A DNA stretch of 64,000 nt from Aureobasidium sp. EXF-3400 (taxonomy: Eukaryota > Ascomycota > Dothideomycetes > Dothideales > Saccotheciaceae). Positions 33,469-44,267 of this stretch are shown here, piece after piece. Position numbers and translations under genes: made by a program. The stretch's first letter is position 1. Each line of letters starts with the position of its first letter. The stretch covers positions 1 through 64,000 of the forward strand of contig SWBL01000052.1 in NCBI GenBank assembly GCA_024195585.1, in the 5' to 3' direction. Under the pieces are notes generated by a model. That model had not been told where the DNA came from. It did no database searches and saw only the letters and a list, made by a program, of their open reading frames with translations.

Positions 33469-34679
33469 CTAGTCATACCAGATAGCGTTCATACCAAATC
33501 CAGGCTCCTTGACATCACAATGAGCAACACGACCGAGGAACTCCTCGTTCCATCTGTAGATCTCAATGAAGCCCTTCTCATCATCGGTCAGAGCCAGCCA
33601 TTCGTCATTCCAGGGGCAAGGGCTGACGGCATTGGAGTGTCCACCGCTTGTAGGTGTAGGGTTGAGACAGATCTGACGCTCAATGTCACCAGACTCGGAC
33701 AGCTTGAAAGCTGCAATGTATCCGGTCAGGTCAGGAGAGTTTGATCTTGATGTCGCAAAGAGATATTTGCCACTGGAAGAGAGGAACACGACGTCTGAGC
33801 GGTACATCTTGGGGTAGATTTCTTGATGGCCTATTCTTCTTGTCAGTGATTCGTACTCTTAGAACCTCTATGAGCCATTTGTTCTTACCTGGTGGAACAA
33901 GAGGATAGATCTTGTTGGTGTAGACAGGCATGTGGGTCTCCTCGTCTATTGAGTATACTCCAAGTCTGTTACCGCCCTCCATCAAAGCATAGAGATACTT
34001 TCCACTCGGTGCCATCTCAACCCAGCGAGGATGATCGCCCGCAGCAGGAGCATCGACACTGCCAACAGTAGTCATGTGTCCAGTCTCTGGGTCCTTCTTG
34101 TGGCACCAGACTCTGTTTGCCCACATATCGGCAGAGTAGAGGTAAGTTTCCGAAGCATCGAAGACCATGCCGTGGATTGCTGTTTGCGGGCAATAGTCAT
34201 AGTTCTGGACATTCTTCTCAAGACCCCCGTTCTCGTTCACGGAGAAGACGTTTCCTGAGCCAGCATGATCGTAGAATGGGTTGCCATACACATTGTATGG
34301 TGGCTTCTTCCCTGCCAAAACGAAGATTGCACGAGTCTTTGTATCTGCCTGAGAAGCCTTGGAGTCGTGTTCCATGGGGAAAGAAGCAGTGTGTTCGATT
34401 TCTGTTGGACTCTTGACGGAGAAACTGTTCCACTTCTTCATAGCAGCTCCATAGATTGTCTTTCTTGCATGCTGTTTTGGATGACATGGTCAGCAAGCTG
34501 ACAATTTGTCGTTAAAGTCATTAGGTCGAACGTACATCGAAGGTCATCCATGAGATAGGCTCGTCTTTAGGAATCTCGGTCCTCTTGATCATTTTCAGGG
34601 TCAAGGCCTCATCGTCGAACTGAAAGGTAAAAATGGCACCTGGAGGAGTCCAGGTTCCTACCATAAGATGATGAAGCAT
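33469..34679 (-). CDS. 3-carboxy-cis,cis-muconate cyclase (CMLE)
   Basis: Exons 34536-34679, 33889-34471 and 33469-33830 give 362 aa. The protein follows the known Neurospora enzyme closely: start LHHLMVGTWTPPGAIFTFQFDD, then EPISWMTFD, YGAAMKKWNSF, VQNYDYCPQTAIHGMVFD and the terminal GHSNAVSPCPWNDEW and PGFGMNAIWYD. It is a seven-bladed propeller that cyclises 3-carboxymuconate to 3-carboxymuconolactone in the protocatechuate branch of the beta-ketoadipate pathway. The frame stays open upstream to another ATG at 34784, adding 35 residues that look like a mitochondrial presequence. I use the start matching the known enzyme. The gene is divergent from the CMD-like gene. Confidence 0.94.
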
Positions 34680-35086
34680 TTTGTGTTGATTGAAGGTCGA
34701 GAAGGCACGCTTTTCAGAAATCGATATACGGTGCAATGGACTCACAATGTTGTTTTGCAGTCTCCAGAACAGAGGACGAAACATTTCTACGAGATTGATG
34801 AGCACAGGATTGGAATTGTTGCTTTGGCGAGACCGGGGTCTCGGGAACAGACCGCGGCAAACGAGCGGGCAGTGTGGGGATCTGTTCACGGCTCCGAACA
34901 CGGCAAAGTCGCGCTCATATCAGTTGTTTCGAAGCTTGAGCGCGTTCGTTGGATCTCGAAATCATGTTGGATGAAGTGTAGTTCCAGATGCTTGTCCCTT
35001 GATGGGAATAGCTTCAGTTAGTTACAGCTCGATCCGAGGTCGGAAGCTGTTGTGAACATCAACCTTCGTCTGAGTAACTTTCTAGC
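34680..35086. promoter_or_regulatory. Shared divergent promoter, cyclase and CMD-like genes
   Basis: About 400 bp between the two genes. The left part, 34680-34784, can also be read as an in-frame N-terminal extension of the cyclase. No other feature is seen. Confidence 0.45.
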
Positions 35087-35851
35087 ATGAGTCCTCGGCG
35101 TATTCCCGTGAAGATGACCCCACTCGTCAGGCAGCTCGATTGTATAAAGCTAAGGGGCTTTCCTGCCAGGAGCCTCTCTCGCGTTTACTGTTTCTCACCT
35201 CGGTTCCCACTACCTTACACAAGAAGTTTCCAATCAACCACTTCTTCAAATATGCGCATCCCATACGCACCTACCGAGCCAGCAGCTGATGCGTCAGAGA
35301 CAACCAAAGCAGTCTACGAGCGCATCACTGAGCGTAGAAAGCCACGCCCTCTGCTTCCACTGGACCTCGCTCTGCTGCACAACACGGCCATCGCCGACGG
35401 ATGGAACAGCCTGCTCGGAGCAGTACGATCAAAGACATCGCTCAACCCTGGCCTGATGGAGATGGCTGTATGTCGTATTGCAGTACTCAACAAGGCGACA
35501 TTCGAGTGGAACGCGCATGCTCCGCTGGCGCTCAAGGGAGGACTACCGCGAGCCTCACTGGACGTTATCCGTACAGCGGCAGTTGTACCCCCGGGCGGCA
35601 GAGAAAAGACCAAGGAAGAGCAAGAGACACTTAGCGGCGAGGAGTGGGCAGTGATGTGCTATACCGACCAAGTCACCAAGAACGTCGAGGTTGACGACGA
35701 AGTGTTTGATGGGCTGAGGAAGTTTTTGGACAACACAGGGATCATGGAGATGACAGCGACCGTGGCAACATACAACATGGTCAGCAGGTTCCTCGTAGCC
35801 ATGAACGTGGCAGAGAAGAATGGGCACGAGATTGTGATGCCTGAGCAATAA
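35087..35851 (+). CDS. Carboxymuconolactone decarboxylase-like (AhpD-fold) protein
   Basis: A single exon of 254 aa. The first 55 residues are rich in Arg/Ser/Pro with few acids and end RSFQSTTSSN, typical of a mitochondrial presequence. A second in-frame ATG at 35252 starts the conserved domain (MRIPYAPTEPAAD). The domain is a CMD/AhpD-type helical fold with LLPLDLALLHNTAIADGW, LMEMAVCRIAVLNKATFEWNAHAPLAL and a GIMEMTATVATYNMVSRFL tail. The EWNAHAP segment replaces the CxxC/His centre of peroxidatic AhpD, fitting the decarboxylase-like subgroup. Its position beside the cyclase and hydrolase genes suggests decarboxylation in the protocatechuate branch. The true substrate is unproven. Confidence 0.87.
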   Translation: MSPRRIPVKMTPLVRQLDCIKLRGFPARSLSRVYCFSPRFPLPYTRSFQSTTSSNMRIPYAPTEPAADASETTKAVYERITERRKPRPLLPLDLALLHNTAIADGWNSLLGAVRSKTSLNPGLMEMAVCRIAVLNKATFEWNAHAPLALKGGLPRASLDVIRTAAVVPPGGREKTKEEQETLSGEEWAVMCYTDQVTKNVEVDDEVFDGLRKFLDNTGIMEMTATVATYNMVSRFLVAMNVAEKNGHEIVMPEQ

Positions 35852-36067
35852 ATAACTGTTTGGCCATGACGACTGTAAATAGAGCACAAAACTTATGCCA
35901 TTTCGATGCACAAAAACTTAGTCCGTACAGACTCGGGAGTCGGGAGACAACGGAGATCGGCTTGGTTCGGCGGGCGGGCTCATCAGGCATTAGCGTCATG
36001 CAAGTCCAGGGTCTCAGTGATTTTTCGACGAGGCGGCAGGACATGTTATGTTTCAATACACAATGCG

Positions 36068-37822
36068 ATGAACGGGACGTCTGGATGGGCTCAATTGTTT
36101 AGGACTGCGGCGAGGAGGACGCCGTGGCTCCCGCGACCAGCCTCACATTCACCATGGACCTCTCCTGTTCGACCGAGCCAAGTCCTCAGAAAGCGCGCAT
36201 ATGCCACCAAGGCCGCCCCATCGAAACCCCTTAAGTCGCCCAAGTCCCGCAAGCGCCTGTATATCATCGGTGGCATTGTCGTCGCCGCTACCGGTGCTGT
36301 CGCTCTCAGCGATGACGCTCGCTACATCTGGCTCGCCGCAAAGCGTACTGGAAGAGTCGTGAGCACTCTTGCCCTCAACATCAACGACTACCGCCGTACC
36401 CTCAATCAATACGATGCCCTGTCCGAGCCCGAATACCAGGCCCTCCTCAAGAGTTGTCACCAACGCTGCGCTGAGCGTACTCTGGTCGTCTTGCAAAAGA
36501 ATGGCTCCATCTTCGTCAAGTTGGGACAGCATCTTAGTAGCATGAACTACCTCCTGCCTTCCGAGTGGTGCGATACTTTCATTCCCCTGCAAGATCAATG
36601 TCCTGTGTCTCCCATGGAGAGTATCGAGGCCATGGTTTTCAAGGATACCGGAAACACCCTATCACACTACTTCTCCGAATTCGAGACGAATCCAATCGGT
36701 GCAGCCTCTCTGGCCCAAGTCCACCGTGCTACCCTGCGCGACACTGGTGAACGTGTTGCTGTCAAACTCCAACATCCTGCTCTTGATGAATGGGCCGCCC
36801 TGGACCTGGCTCTCACCCGCTTCACCTTCCGTAGTCTCAAGCGCTTCTTCCCGGAATACGATCTGACTTGGCTGAGTGACGAGATGGACGAGAGTTTGCC
36901 AAAAGAGTTGGACTTTGCTCTCGAGGGCTCCAACGCCGAACTTGCCCGCAAATACTTCGGCCAAGTCGCATATCTACCCGTCATCATTCCTAGAGTCCAC
37001 TGGGCTCAACGTCGCATTCTTGTTATGGACTACGTCACTGGACACAGGCCCGATGACCTGGCCTATCTTGACGCCAACAACATTGACCGCGATGAGGTTT
37101 CTGCTGCACTTGCCCGCATCTTCAATGAGATGATCTTTGGCAAGGACGCTCCTTTGCACTGCGACCCTCATGGTGGCAACATTGCTGTACGCCTGAATAC
37201 CTCTAAACGTGCCCCCAACAACTTCGACATCATTCTGTACGATCACGGTCTGTACCGTGTGCCTGATAATGGTCTTCGTCGCAGCTACGCCAAACTATGG
37301 CTAGCTGTTCTGGATGCTGATGAGCCGCGCATGCGCCAATACGCAAAAGAGGTGGCAGGTATCAACGACGAACAATTCCCTTTGTTCGCTTCCGCAATCA
37401 CTGGCCGCGATTACCGCGTTGTCACGAAGAGCGTAGCCACATCAAGAACAGATGAGGAGAAGGAGGCTATCTCAGACGCGCTTGGCGATGGTATGCTTGA
37501 GCAACTTGTTCAGCTCTTGGGCCAAGTGCCTCGTGTCATTCTGCTTATTCTCAAGACCAACGACCTCACTCGCAGTCTTGACGAGAACCTGCATACCCGC
37601 CAAGGACCCGTCCGTACCTTCATGATTTTAGCACGCTATGCAGCTCGTGCAGTCTACGAAGAGAAGATGGAGATTTTGGCCGCTGCTGGGTTTGGTCCCA
37701 GGAGACTCTGGCGCAGATTTGCTGCCTGGGCCGACTTCGCCCGTATCGAATTCAAGCTCTCTGTATTCGAGACATGGCTTAACATCAAGAGATTCCTGGG
37801 CATGCAGCCCACGATCATTTAG
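36068..37822 (+). CDS. Mitochondrial ABC1/ADCK-type kinase, Mcp2/Cqd2-like
   Basis: A single exon of 584 aa. The ATG at 36068 gives an Arg-rich presequence (about 1-45, ending KRAYATKA) and then a membrane segment (YIIGGIVVAATGAVAL). The atypical UbiB-family kinase domain follows: the KxGQ motif (VKLGQHLSS), GAASLAQVHRA, KELDFALEGSNAE, HCDPHGGNI and DHGLYR. This pattern matches Mcp2 (Cqd2) and human ADCK1, inner-membrane proteins involved in coenzyme Q distribution and lipid homeostasis. The frame is open upstream to 35906, but that extension lacks targeting character. Confidence 0.9.
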   Translation: MNGTSGWAQLFRTAARRTPWLPRPASHSPWTSPVRPSQVLRKRAYATKAAPSKPLKSPKSRKRLYIIGGIVVAATGAVALSDDARYIWLAAKRTGRVVSTLALNINDYRRTLNQYDALSEPEYQALLKSCHQRCAERTLVVLQKNGSIFVKLGQHLSSMNYLLPSEWCDTFIPLQDQCPVSPMESIEAMVFKDTGNTLSHYFSEFETNPIGAASLAQVHRATLRDTGERVAVKLQHPALDEWAALDLALTRFTFRSLKRFFPEYDLTWLSDEMDESLPKELDFALEGSNAELARKYFGQVAYLPVIIPRVHWAQRRILVMDYVTGHRPDDLAYLDANNIDRDEVSAALARIFNEMIFGKDAPLHCDPHGGNIAVRLNTSKRAPNNFDIILYDHGLYRVPDNGLRRSYAKLWLAVLDADEPRMRQYAKEVAGINDEQFPLFASAITGRDYRVVTKSVATSRTDEEKEAISDALGDGMLEQLVQLLGQVPRVILLILKTNDLTRSLDENLHTRQGPVRTFMILARYAARAVYEEKMEILAAAGFGPRRLWRRFAAWADFARIEFKLSVFETWLNIKRFLGMQPTII

Positions 37823-39444
37823 TAAGGATTGTACGGTGTTTGTAATGTCCTGAGCGATGGCGTTCTTTGCTTATGTGTTTCCCCTTGGATCGGAGTTTCG
37901 TCATTGCAATGGTCTATAGAATTTGGGCCATGATACAAGTGGTCTTGTAGATAACAGATTGCCCACACTCCTAGAGTTTTCATCCACTATGTGTGCCTAC
38001 TTTCAGACGAAACTGCTATTTATCTGGGATTTCAATTGTGATGAAGAAGCCTTATAACCTCCAAGCTTTGTTCCATAAGTCTGTTTCAGGTGACTGGTAG
38101 CGACAATTCAAAGAAGCACGATCACCACGATATCACGACCTTTACAGAATCCGTATTGGCTCGATTGTGAGATAGGCCAGAATGCATCTTCTAGCGAAGA
38201 CAGAACAATTTGATCACCAACATATAACTGGATGCACATACCACTGTTTATATACGTGATTTCGCGCAAGGGATGGTGAAGTCAGCGGTTGTGGTCCGGG
38301 GTGACTCGTTTCAGCTTGACTTGTCGGAAACAAACTCGGCTTCAAATGAGGTTCAACCCCCTGATTGTTTGTTCATGTACCCACAACACGTTTCAAAAGG
38401 CAACTTGCAGCGGCTAGCAGAACATAACAGACCTGATCCAGGCTCCCAAATTTGTGGGTGAGAAAACGCCTCGCGTCCGCAGAGTATAAGGCTCTGCGTG
38501 GTGAGACGACTGTATGCTTGGCTTCTGGACGATAAATTAGAGATATAGCACAGGAAATTCGTGACTGACACATGAATTGATTTGGACAGAATTCTCGTCT
38601 CGGCAAGACAAGACACTCGAAACACTTGGCCACGAAGGCCAAGGCGGTAAGGTGCAAGCATGAACGAGATTGATACATTGTACAACCTCAACACTTGACG
38701 AACTTGAAGACGCGAGGTTGGCCGATCGTATGTGCCCGGAACTACATCTGGTTCGGTGTCATCTCTGAGCTTCGAAACCAGACCAGGTTGATACATGCAG
38801 TCTGCCAGAGGGCTCTACTTGTTCAATGATGACCGTGCCTGTAGAGGATCGCTGACGTGCCGAGCCGTCGCAGATGTCAGTCGCGCTCTCAATAGCGGTA
38901 ATGCAAAAGGCAAGGACCCAGTGGTTTGCTTCCCCATCAGTCATGCATGTCATTATTGGGTTTCATGGTATCTCCATGCATTCATTCGTGCTGTTGAGTG
39001 AGAACGCCCTGTGCGTACCCACCTGTACCAAGACCTGTCTTGCCCCTTAGTTTTGAGCCTTTGTCCTAAACAATAGCCAGAGACTGATCGGGGGTAAGCG
39101 AAGCGGGTGTTTAAAGTGTTTGGGACCAGGGATCTGACTGACTGGGGGACAGAGGCGCTCATCCGTGTACATACAAAAGTACTGTTTTGCCCTCCTCACC
39201 AGAAAGGATCTGTTTCCTCTCCTTCCACGTCCCATTGTCCACAGTTCCTTTCTTTTTTGTTTTGCGCACTTTCCTTTCCCAACCTTTGCACAGTGGAGGA
39301 AGGCTTCATTGTTGCTTAGACCTTGACTGCATTTGGTTCAGTCACTTACACTCTTTCGTCACATTCTCTTCTGAAAATCTTCCTCGACACTCGAAAGAGC
39401 TCGCATTTAACCTTCCACTCATTAACGTTCTGCTTCTGACCAAG
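37823..39444. other. 1.6-kb intergenic stretch, no gene supported
   Basis: Overlapping frames of 60-147 codons on both strands show no domain. The right end is strongly pyrimidine-rich (about 39240-39290), as in fungal promoters and leaders, and probably serves the protease gene. Confidence 0.55.
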
Positions 39445-41081
39445 ATGCATCGTCTTCTCGCTCTTCTTCTTGTGACCATCCTGGCCACGGTTGCGCTGGC
39501 CGCACCTACTGCTAAACAAGCCTCTACACCATCTCTGAAGAAGCGTTCCTTCATCATTCCTCGAATTCGCAAGACTGGCTACATCCGCAAACCCTCCGAG
39601 GCCATGGGCCGTGCCTACCGCAAGTTCGGCTGGTCGATGACTACTCCTGACGGATCTCCTTGGGTTGCTGTCTCCAAGACTCCCACTACCATGAACCTTC
39701 ACGCAGACGTTTCGTCCTCATCCAACACCACCAGCAGCGACCAAACTATTGCCACAAATGACCGTCATCTGAGCAACCTCAAAGACTGGATCTATGCAAC
39801 TTTCTCGTGGGGTTACGCACCTCCAGCCGCTTCTTCCGCTGTTGCTGCTCCTTCTGCCGAAGCCTCTTATGCTGCTGCTTCTTCCGCTGCTGTTACTTAC
39901 ATCACTGTTTCTTCGGCTGCTGCCTCGTACACTGTCGCTTCTTCGACTGCTGCCGCTGCATCTGCCACTCCCACTCCCGCTAATACCTCTCCGGCCCCGG
40001 CTTATGCTGCTCCGGCTCCTGCTGCTGACGGAGACGATGAGACTGGAGAGGTTATTGCTACACCTGCCGACAACGGTGCCGAATATCTTTCTCCCGTTAC
40101 CATCGGTGGTCAGAAACTCAACCTGAACTTCGATACCGGCTCTTCAGATTTGTATGTGTGAAGTCAGAGCTGTATGAAACGTGACAAGCTGCTGATAATT
40201 TCGATAGATGGGTCTTCAGTACCTCCCTGACCAGCGCTCAGATCGGAGAGCACAGCGCCTACGATCCTTCCAAGAGCTCGTCTTACCAGGCTATCGATGG
40301 TGCCACCTTCAGCCTCTCATATGGTGATGGTAGCGGAGCCGCAGGTGTCGTAGGTACCGACACTGTCGATATCGGCGGTGCGACCGTAACCCGTCAAGCC
40401 ATCGAACTGGCCACATCAGTATCAAGCGCTTTCGTTTCGGACGCAGATTCGGACGGCCTTGTCGGTCTTGCCTTCTCAACCCTGAACTCGGTATCGCCCA
40501 GACCTCAGAAGACTTTCTTCGACAACATCATGTCGGAACTGGCCCAACCTGTCTTCACAGCAGCTTTGGACCTTGATGGAAGTGGAACCTACGAGTTTGG
40601 TACCATTGATTCATCTAAGTTTACAGGCGACCTACATTTCACTCCTGTGAATGCAAGCTCTGGGTTCTGGCAAGTTGACAGCGCCCGTTACAGCGTCGGC
40701 GGCAAGGACTGCGACAGAACCAACGCTTCGCCCGCCATCATCGACACAGGTACCAGTCTGTTGCTGCTTGACCCCGAGGTGGTTCAAGCATACTATGCCT
40801 CCGTGCCAAGCGCCAAGTATGATAGCACTGTTGGTGGCTACACGTACGATTGTTCAGAGAACCTGCCTGAGTTCGCAGTGGCTGTCGGCGACAACTACAT
40901 GGCCAACATCCCTGGCTCAGGTATCACGTTTGCACCAGTGACCACAAAAACTTGCTTCGGTGGCATCCAAAGTAACTCGGGCAGCGACCTCCAGATCTTC
41001 GGCGACGTGCTGCTTAAGCATCACTTTGTGGTGTTTAACGGAGAGTCAGAAGTTATCGGCATGGCCGCCAAGGCCGAGTAG
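39445..41081 (+). CDS. Secreted aspartic protease (pepsin family A1)
   Basis: Exons 39445-40151 and 40208-41081 give 526 aa. The start at 39445 begins a signal peptide (1-19, ending LAA). The propeptide is basic (KKRSFIIPRIRK) and then unusually long. About residues 130-195 are an Ala/Ser/Pro-rich low-complexity stretch before the catalytic domain. Active-site motifs are DTGSSD (D230) and DTGTSL (D415); the 56-nt intron falls just after the first, as often in fungal pepsins. The flap segment SYGDGSG is present. It is an extracellular acid endopeptidase of the aspergillopepsin/endothiapepsin type. Confidence 0.92.
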
Positions 41082-41540
41082 ATGTTCAGTGTTCTGAGGA
41101 CGACGAAGGAGATGAGTAAAGAAAGACATAGCTAGTGACAGTAATGCAAGAAAGAGTCGCTATCTAACGGTGTTCATTGTAAGCGATAAATGGAGTGACA
41201 TGTATGGCTGAAGAGGCGCCATGGTGATATTGGCGGGTCGGCTTATCATTCAGGTGCGGTATGATTGGATGAACGGCTACGAGGCATTTGGGCCGATAAC
41301 GCAAAGCATGTGAGGTTAAGAAGCACCCTAGACCATGTTTGTCAGCATGTCATCGAGGCACAGTATGTTGTGGTTCGCGAGCAGGTCACAAAGAGCAAAT
41401 GCCCTTATCGCCCACTGACAAGTAGGACTCATAAATCTCCCCGTCGCCAAAACCGATCAAGTGCTCGGAGACGGACATCATCACCGCGGGGTAGCTGGAT
41501 ATCGATCAGCGGCATCCCACATGCCAGCTCGGTGAGGTCA
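41082..41540. other. Intergenic, 5' region of Zn2Cys6 gene
   Basis: The frame of the regulator is open back to an ATG at 41265, adding 92 basic residues of no clear character. I treat this as leader sequence. Nothing else is seen. Confidence 0.45.
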
Positions 41541-44267
41541 ATGGAACCGCAGCAGCAACAGCAGCCGCCGCAATCACGCTCGGGAGCAGGAGCAGGAGCG
41601 GTCTCCGATAGACCCATTGCCACAGCGAAGCAGACGACTGCCAAATCGCGCGCACGACATGTACGGAAAGAGAAGGACGAACCCTCGGACGCTGCCGGCG
41701 ACGACTCGAACAAGCGACGATGTGTGAGCTCAGCTTGCGTCGCCTGTCGCAAGCGCAAATCAAAATGTGACGGCAACACACCTGCTTGCGCAGCCTGTAG
41801 TCAGGTCTACAACACCGAATGCATATACGACCCAAATTCAGATCACCGGCGAAAAGGTGTCTACCGGAGCGACGCCGACTCTCTCAAGACGCGCAATTCC
41901 ACCCTGCAGACCCTTATCCACGCCATTCTCAACTACCCCGAGGAACATGTGCCCGCTCTGGTGCGTGAGATGAGGACTTGTGAGAGCCTGGACAAAGTCG
42001 CTGAGCGAATTGTTGCCCGTGAGCAAGGTCTAGATGTCGAAGATTCGGATCAACAAGAGGATGAAGATACATATAACCACACACAAACTTCTTCCACTGC
42101 GGTACCGCAGTTCGAGAAGCAATTGTCAACTCGAGTGGGCGAGCTGAGGCTTGACGATGGCTCCGTCCGTTACATCGGCGGCACTTCAAACCTGCTCTTC
42201 CTGCAAGCCGAGAAAGACTCACAGGCCTCATCCGTGTCGGACGCGTATCCTCAGCAGGAGAATCCTGTCACGTCATGGACCAACCAGACGTCTGACCCCG
42301 AGCTGGTCATGCACTTGGTCAACATGTACTTCACCTGGCACTACACATACTTTACATGCTTACCCAAGCATCTCTTCTATCGTGATTTCATGCGAGGCAG
42401 ACCTCCGCCCGACACTCGACGCAAGACCGAATACTGTACTCCACTGCTAGTCAACGCTATCCTTGCCCTTGGCTGTCACTTCACCTCGTCGCCTGGTGCG
42501 CGCGAGAACCCGGACGATTCTGCCACTGCTGGTGACCACTTCTTCCGTGAGGCAAAACGCCTTATCATGGCTAACGACGAATATGAAAAACCGAAGATGA
42601 CCACCGTTCAAGCTTTGGCGCTTATGAGTGTACGTGAGGCAGGTTGTGGTCGTGAGGCCAAGGGATGGGTTTACTCGGGCATGAGTTTCCGTATGGCCTG
42701 TGACATGGGTCTAAATATCGATTCCTCAGGCCTAGGACATGCCGCCGATCATACTATCGACCCTGAGGAGGAGGATGCTCGCCGAATCACATTCTGGGGT
42801 TGTTTCCTGTTCGATAAGTGCTGGTCGAATTACCTGGGGCGGCTACCACAACTACCCAGCTCGTCTATCACGGTACCGAAGTTCGACGTCTTTCCGGAGG
42901 AAGACAGCGCCTCTTGGGCACCATACACCGATTCAGGTTTCATGAGTGCCCGCGCTCAGCCAGCTCGAACACGTGCGGTCGCTTTGCAGATATCAGTACT
43001 TTGCGAGATCAGCAACGACCTTCTACGACACTTCTACAATCCTAGCGATATGGACAAGAGCCGTGGTCGGCAAGCCGAGCTCAAGATGTTGAGTGATATA
43101 CACACTCGCCTTGAAACTTGGCGTCGCAACCTACCTGCAGAGATGGAACCCAAAGAAGGAGGACTCAGCAGCGTTCTGACCATGCACATGTTCTTCCAGC
43201 TTCTATTCATTCATCTTTTCCGACCATTCCTCAAGTACAACCAGAGCACGTCGCCCTTGCCTGCAAATGTCAGTCCGCGAAGGCTGTGTACGCAAGCTGC
43301 TGGCATGATCTCGAAGCTCATGCGTCTTTACAAGCGATCACACGGTCTGAGACAGATCTGTAATGTGACAGTGTACATTATGCATTCGGCATGTACCATC
43401 CATCTGTTGAATCTACCGGACAAGAACGCTCGACGCGATATAATACACGGTATCAAGCACTTGGAAGAGATCGGAGAAGGTTGGCTTGGTGCACGCCGCA
43501 CATTAAGCATTCTTTCCGTCATGGCGCGAAAGTGGAAGATTGAGCTACCCGAGGAAGCCGCGACTGTACTCGCTCGTGCCGAAACCAAATTCAGCCCGCA
43601 CAGCACAGATACACCTAGTCCAATGGCTCGGCGAGCGTCGATGTTGACAATGATGGGAACGTCAGAAGCCCAGCCAGCTCAACGAGTACAACAACCCCTT
43701 CAACAACAGCGACCTGCTTGGACTCAAGCACAGCAAGCAATGATTGCCAACGCCTCCGCGCCCATGTACGGGCAGGTGCCATTCAACGCTGCCCAATCCA
43801 CCGCAAGCCCCTTCGCTATGCCTCCCCAATCAGCCTCCGATATCCGCGCTACAAACTATCCTTCCGCACAATCCACTCCCTTCAACGGCCTCCAACCTAT
43901 CTCAGCAGACTCACCCACTGGAACCTACACCGCAGCACCAAGCCCATCAGACATGTTCGGCGGCGTCGAACAACTGCTACGCGAAAGCCAAGACTGGGTA
44001 TTCCGCGATCAAGCACAACTGGCCTCTGGCTTTGGCAACTGGGGTGGTGGACTTGACTTGGGCGTTACTTCTATGGGTCAGAGTCCTGTCAATACTGGAC
44101 AGCCTGCGCTTGGGGCTTTCCCCTCTGCTGCAGGTTATCCCTCTGTTATCGGGAGTGTGGGGGTTGGTGCTCAACAACAGACACAGCAACAGCAACAACA
44201 GAGGCAGCAGCAAGATGCTTATGGCACTACTATGACGACTTATGATGAGAGAGAGTGGTATCAATGA
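41541..44267 (+). CDS. Zn(II)2Cys6 transcription factor with fungal-specific domain
   Basis: A single exon of 908 aa from the ATG at 41541. A poly-Gln/Pro start is followed by a binuclear zinc cluster (about residues 66-95) with spacing C-x2-C-x6-C-x6-C-x2-C-x7-C, in CVACRKRKSKC and CAAC. Next comes the SDHRRKGVYRSDADSL linker. The fungal-specific regulatory domain spans roughly 240-620 (ALALMSVREAGCGREAKGWVYSGMSFRMACDMGLNID). The C-terminus is disordered, Gln/Ser/Pro-rich, with a poly-Gln run near the end, typical of activation regions. The linker resembles the NirA/Nit-4 type, but so do other regulators, so the target pathway is open. Confidence 0.87.
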   Translation: MEPQQQQQPPQSRSGAGAGAVSDRPIATAKQTTAKSRARHVRKEKDEPSDAAGDDSNKRRCVSSACVACRKRKSKCDGNTPACAACSQVYNTECIYDPNSDHRRKGVYRSDADSLKTRNSTLQTLIHAILNYPEEHVPALVREMRTCESLDKVAERIVAREQGLDVEDSDQQEDEDTYNHTQTSSTAVPQFEKQLSTRVGELRLDDGSVRYIGGTSNLLFLQAEKDSQASSVSDAYPQQENPVTSWTNQTSDPELVMHLVNMYFTWHYTYFTCLPKHLFYRDFMRGRPPPDTRRKTEYCTPLLVNAILALGCHFTSSPGARENPDDSATAGDHFFREAKRLIMANDEYEKPKMTTVQALALMSVREAGCGREAKGWVYSGMSFRMACDMGLNIDSSGLGHAADHTIDPEEEDARRITFWGCFLFDKCWSNYLGRLPQLPSSSITVPKFDVFPEEDSASWAPYTDSGFMSARAQPARTRAVALQISVLCEISNDLLRHFYNPSDMDKSRGRQAELKMLSDIHTRLETWRRNLPAEMEPKEGGLSSVLTMHMFFQLLFIHLFRPFLKYNQSTSPLPANVSPRRLCTQAAGMISKLMRLYKRSHGLRQICNVTVYIMHSACTIHLLNLPDKNARRDIIHGIKHLEEIGEGWLGARRTLSILSVMARKWKIELPEEAATVLARAETKFSPHSTDTPSPMARRASMLTMMGTSEAQPAQRVQQPLQQQRPAWTQAQQAMIANASAPMYGQVPFNAAQSTASPFAMPPQSASDIRATNYPSAQSTPFNGLQPISADSPTGTYTAAPSPSDMFGGVEQLLRESQDWVFRDQAQLASGFGNWGGGLDLGVTSMGQSPVNTGQPALGAFPSAAGYPSVIGSVGVGAQQQTQQQQQQRQQQDAYGTTMTTYDEREWYQ

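Noticed and set aside
38353..38796. 147-codon minus-strand frame between the Mcp2-like and protease genes
   Set aside because: Random composition, an overlapping second frame, and no homologous pattern.
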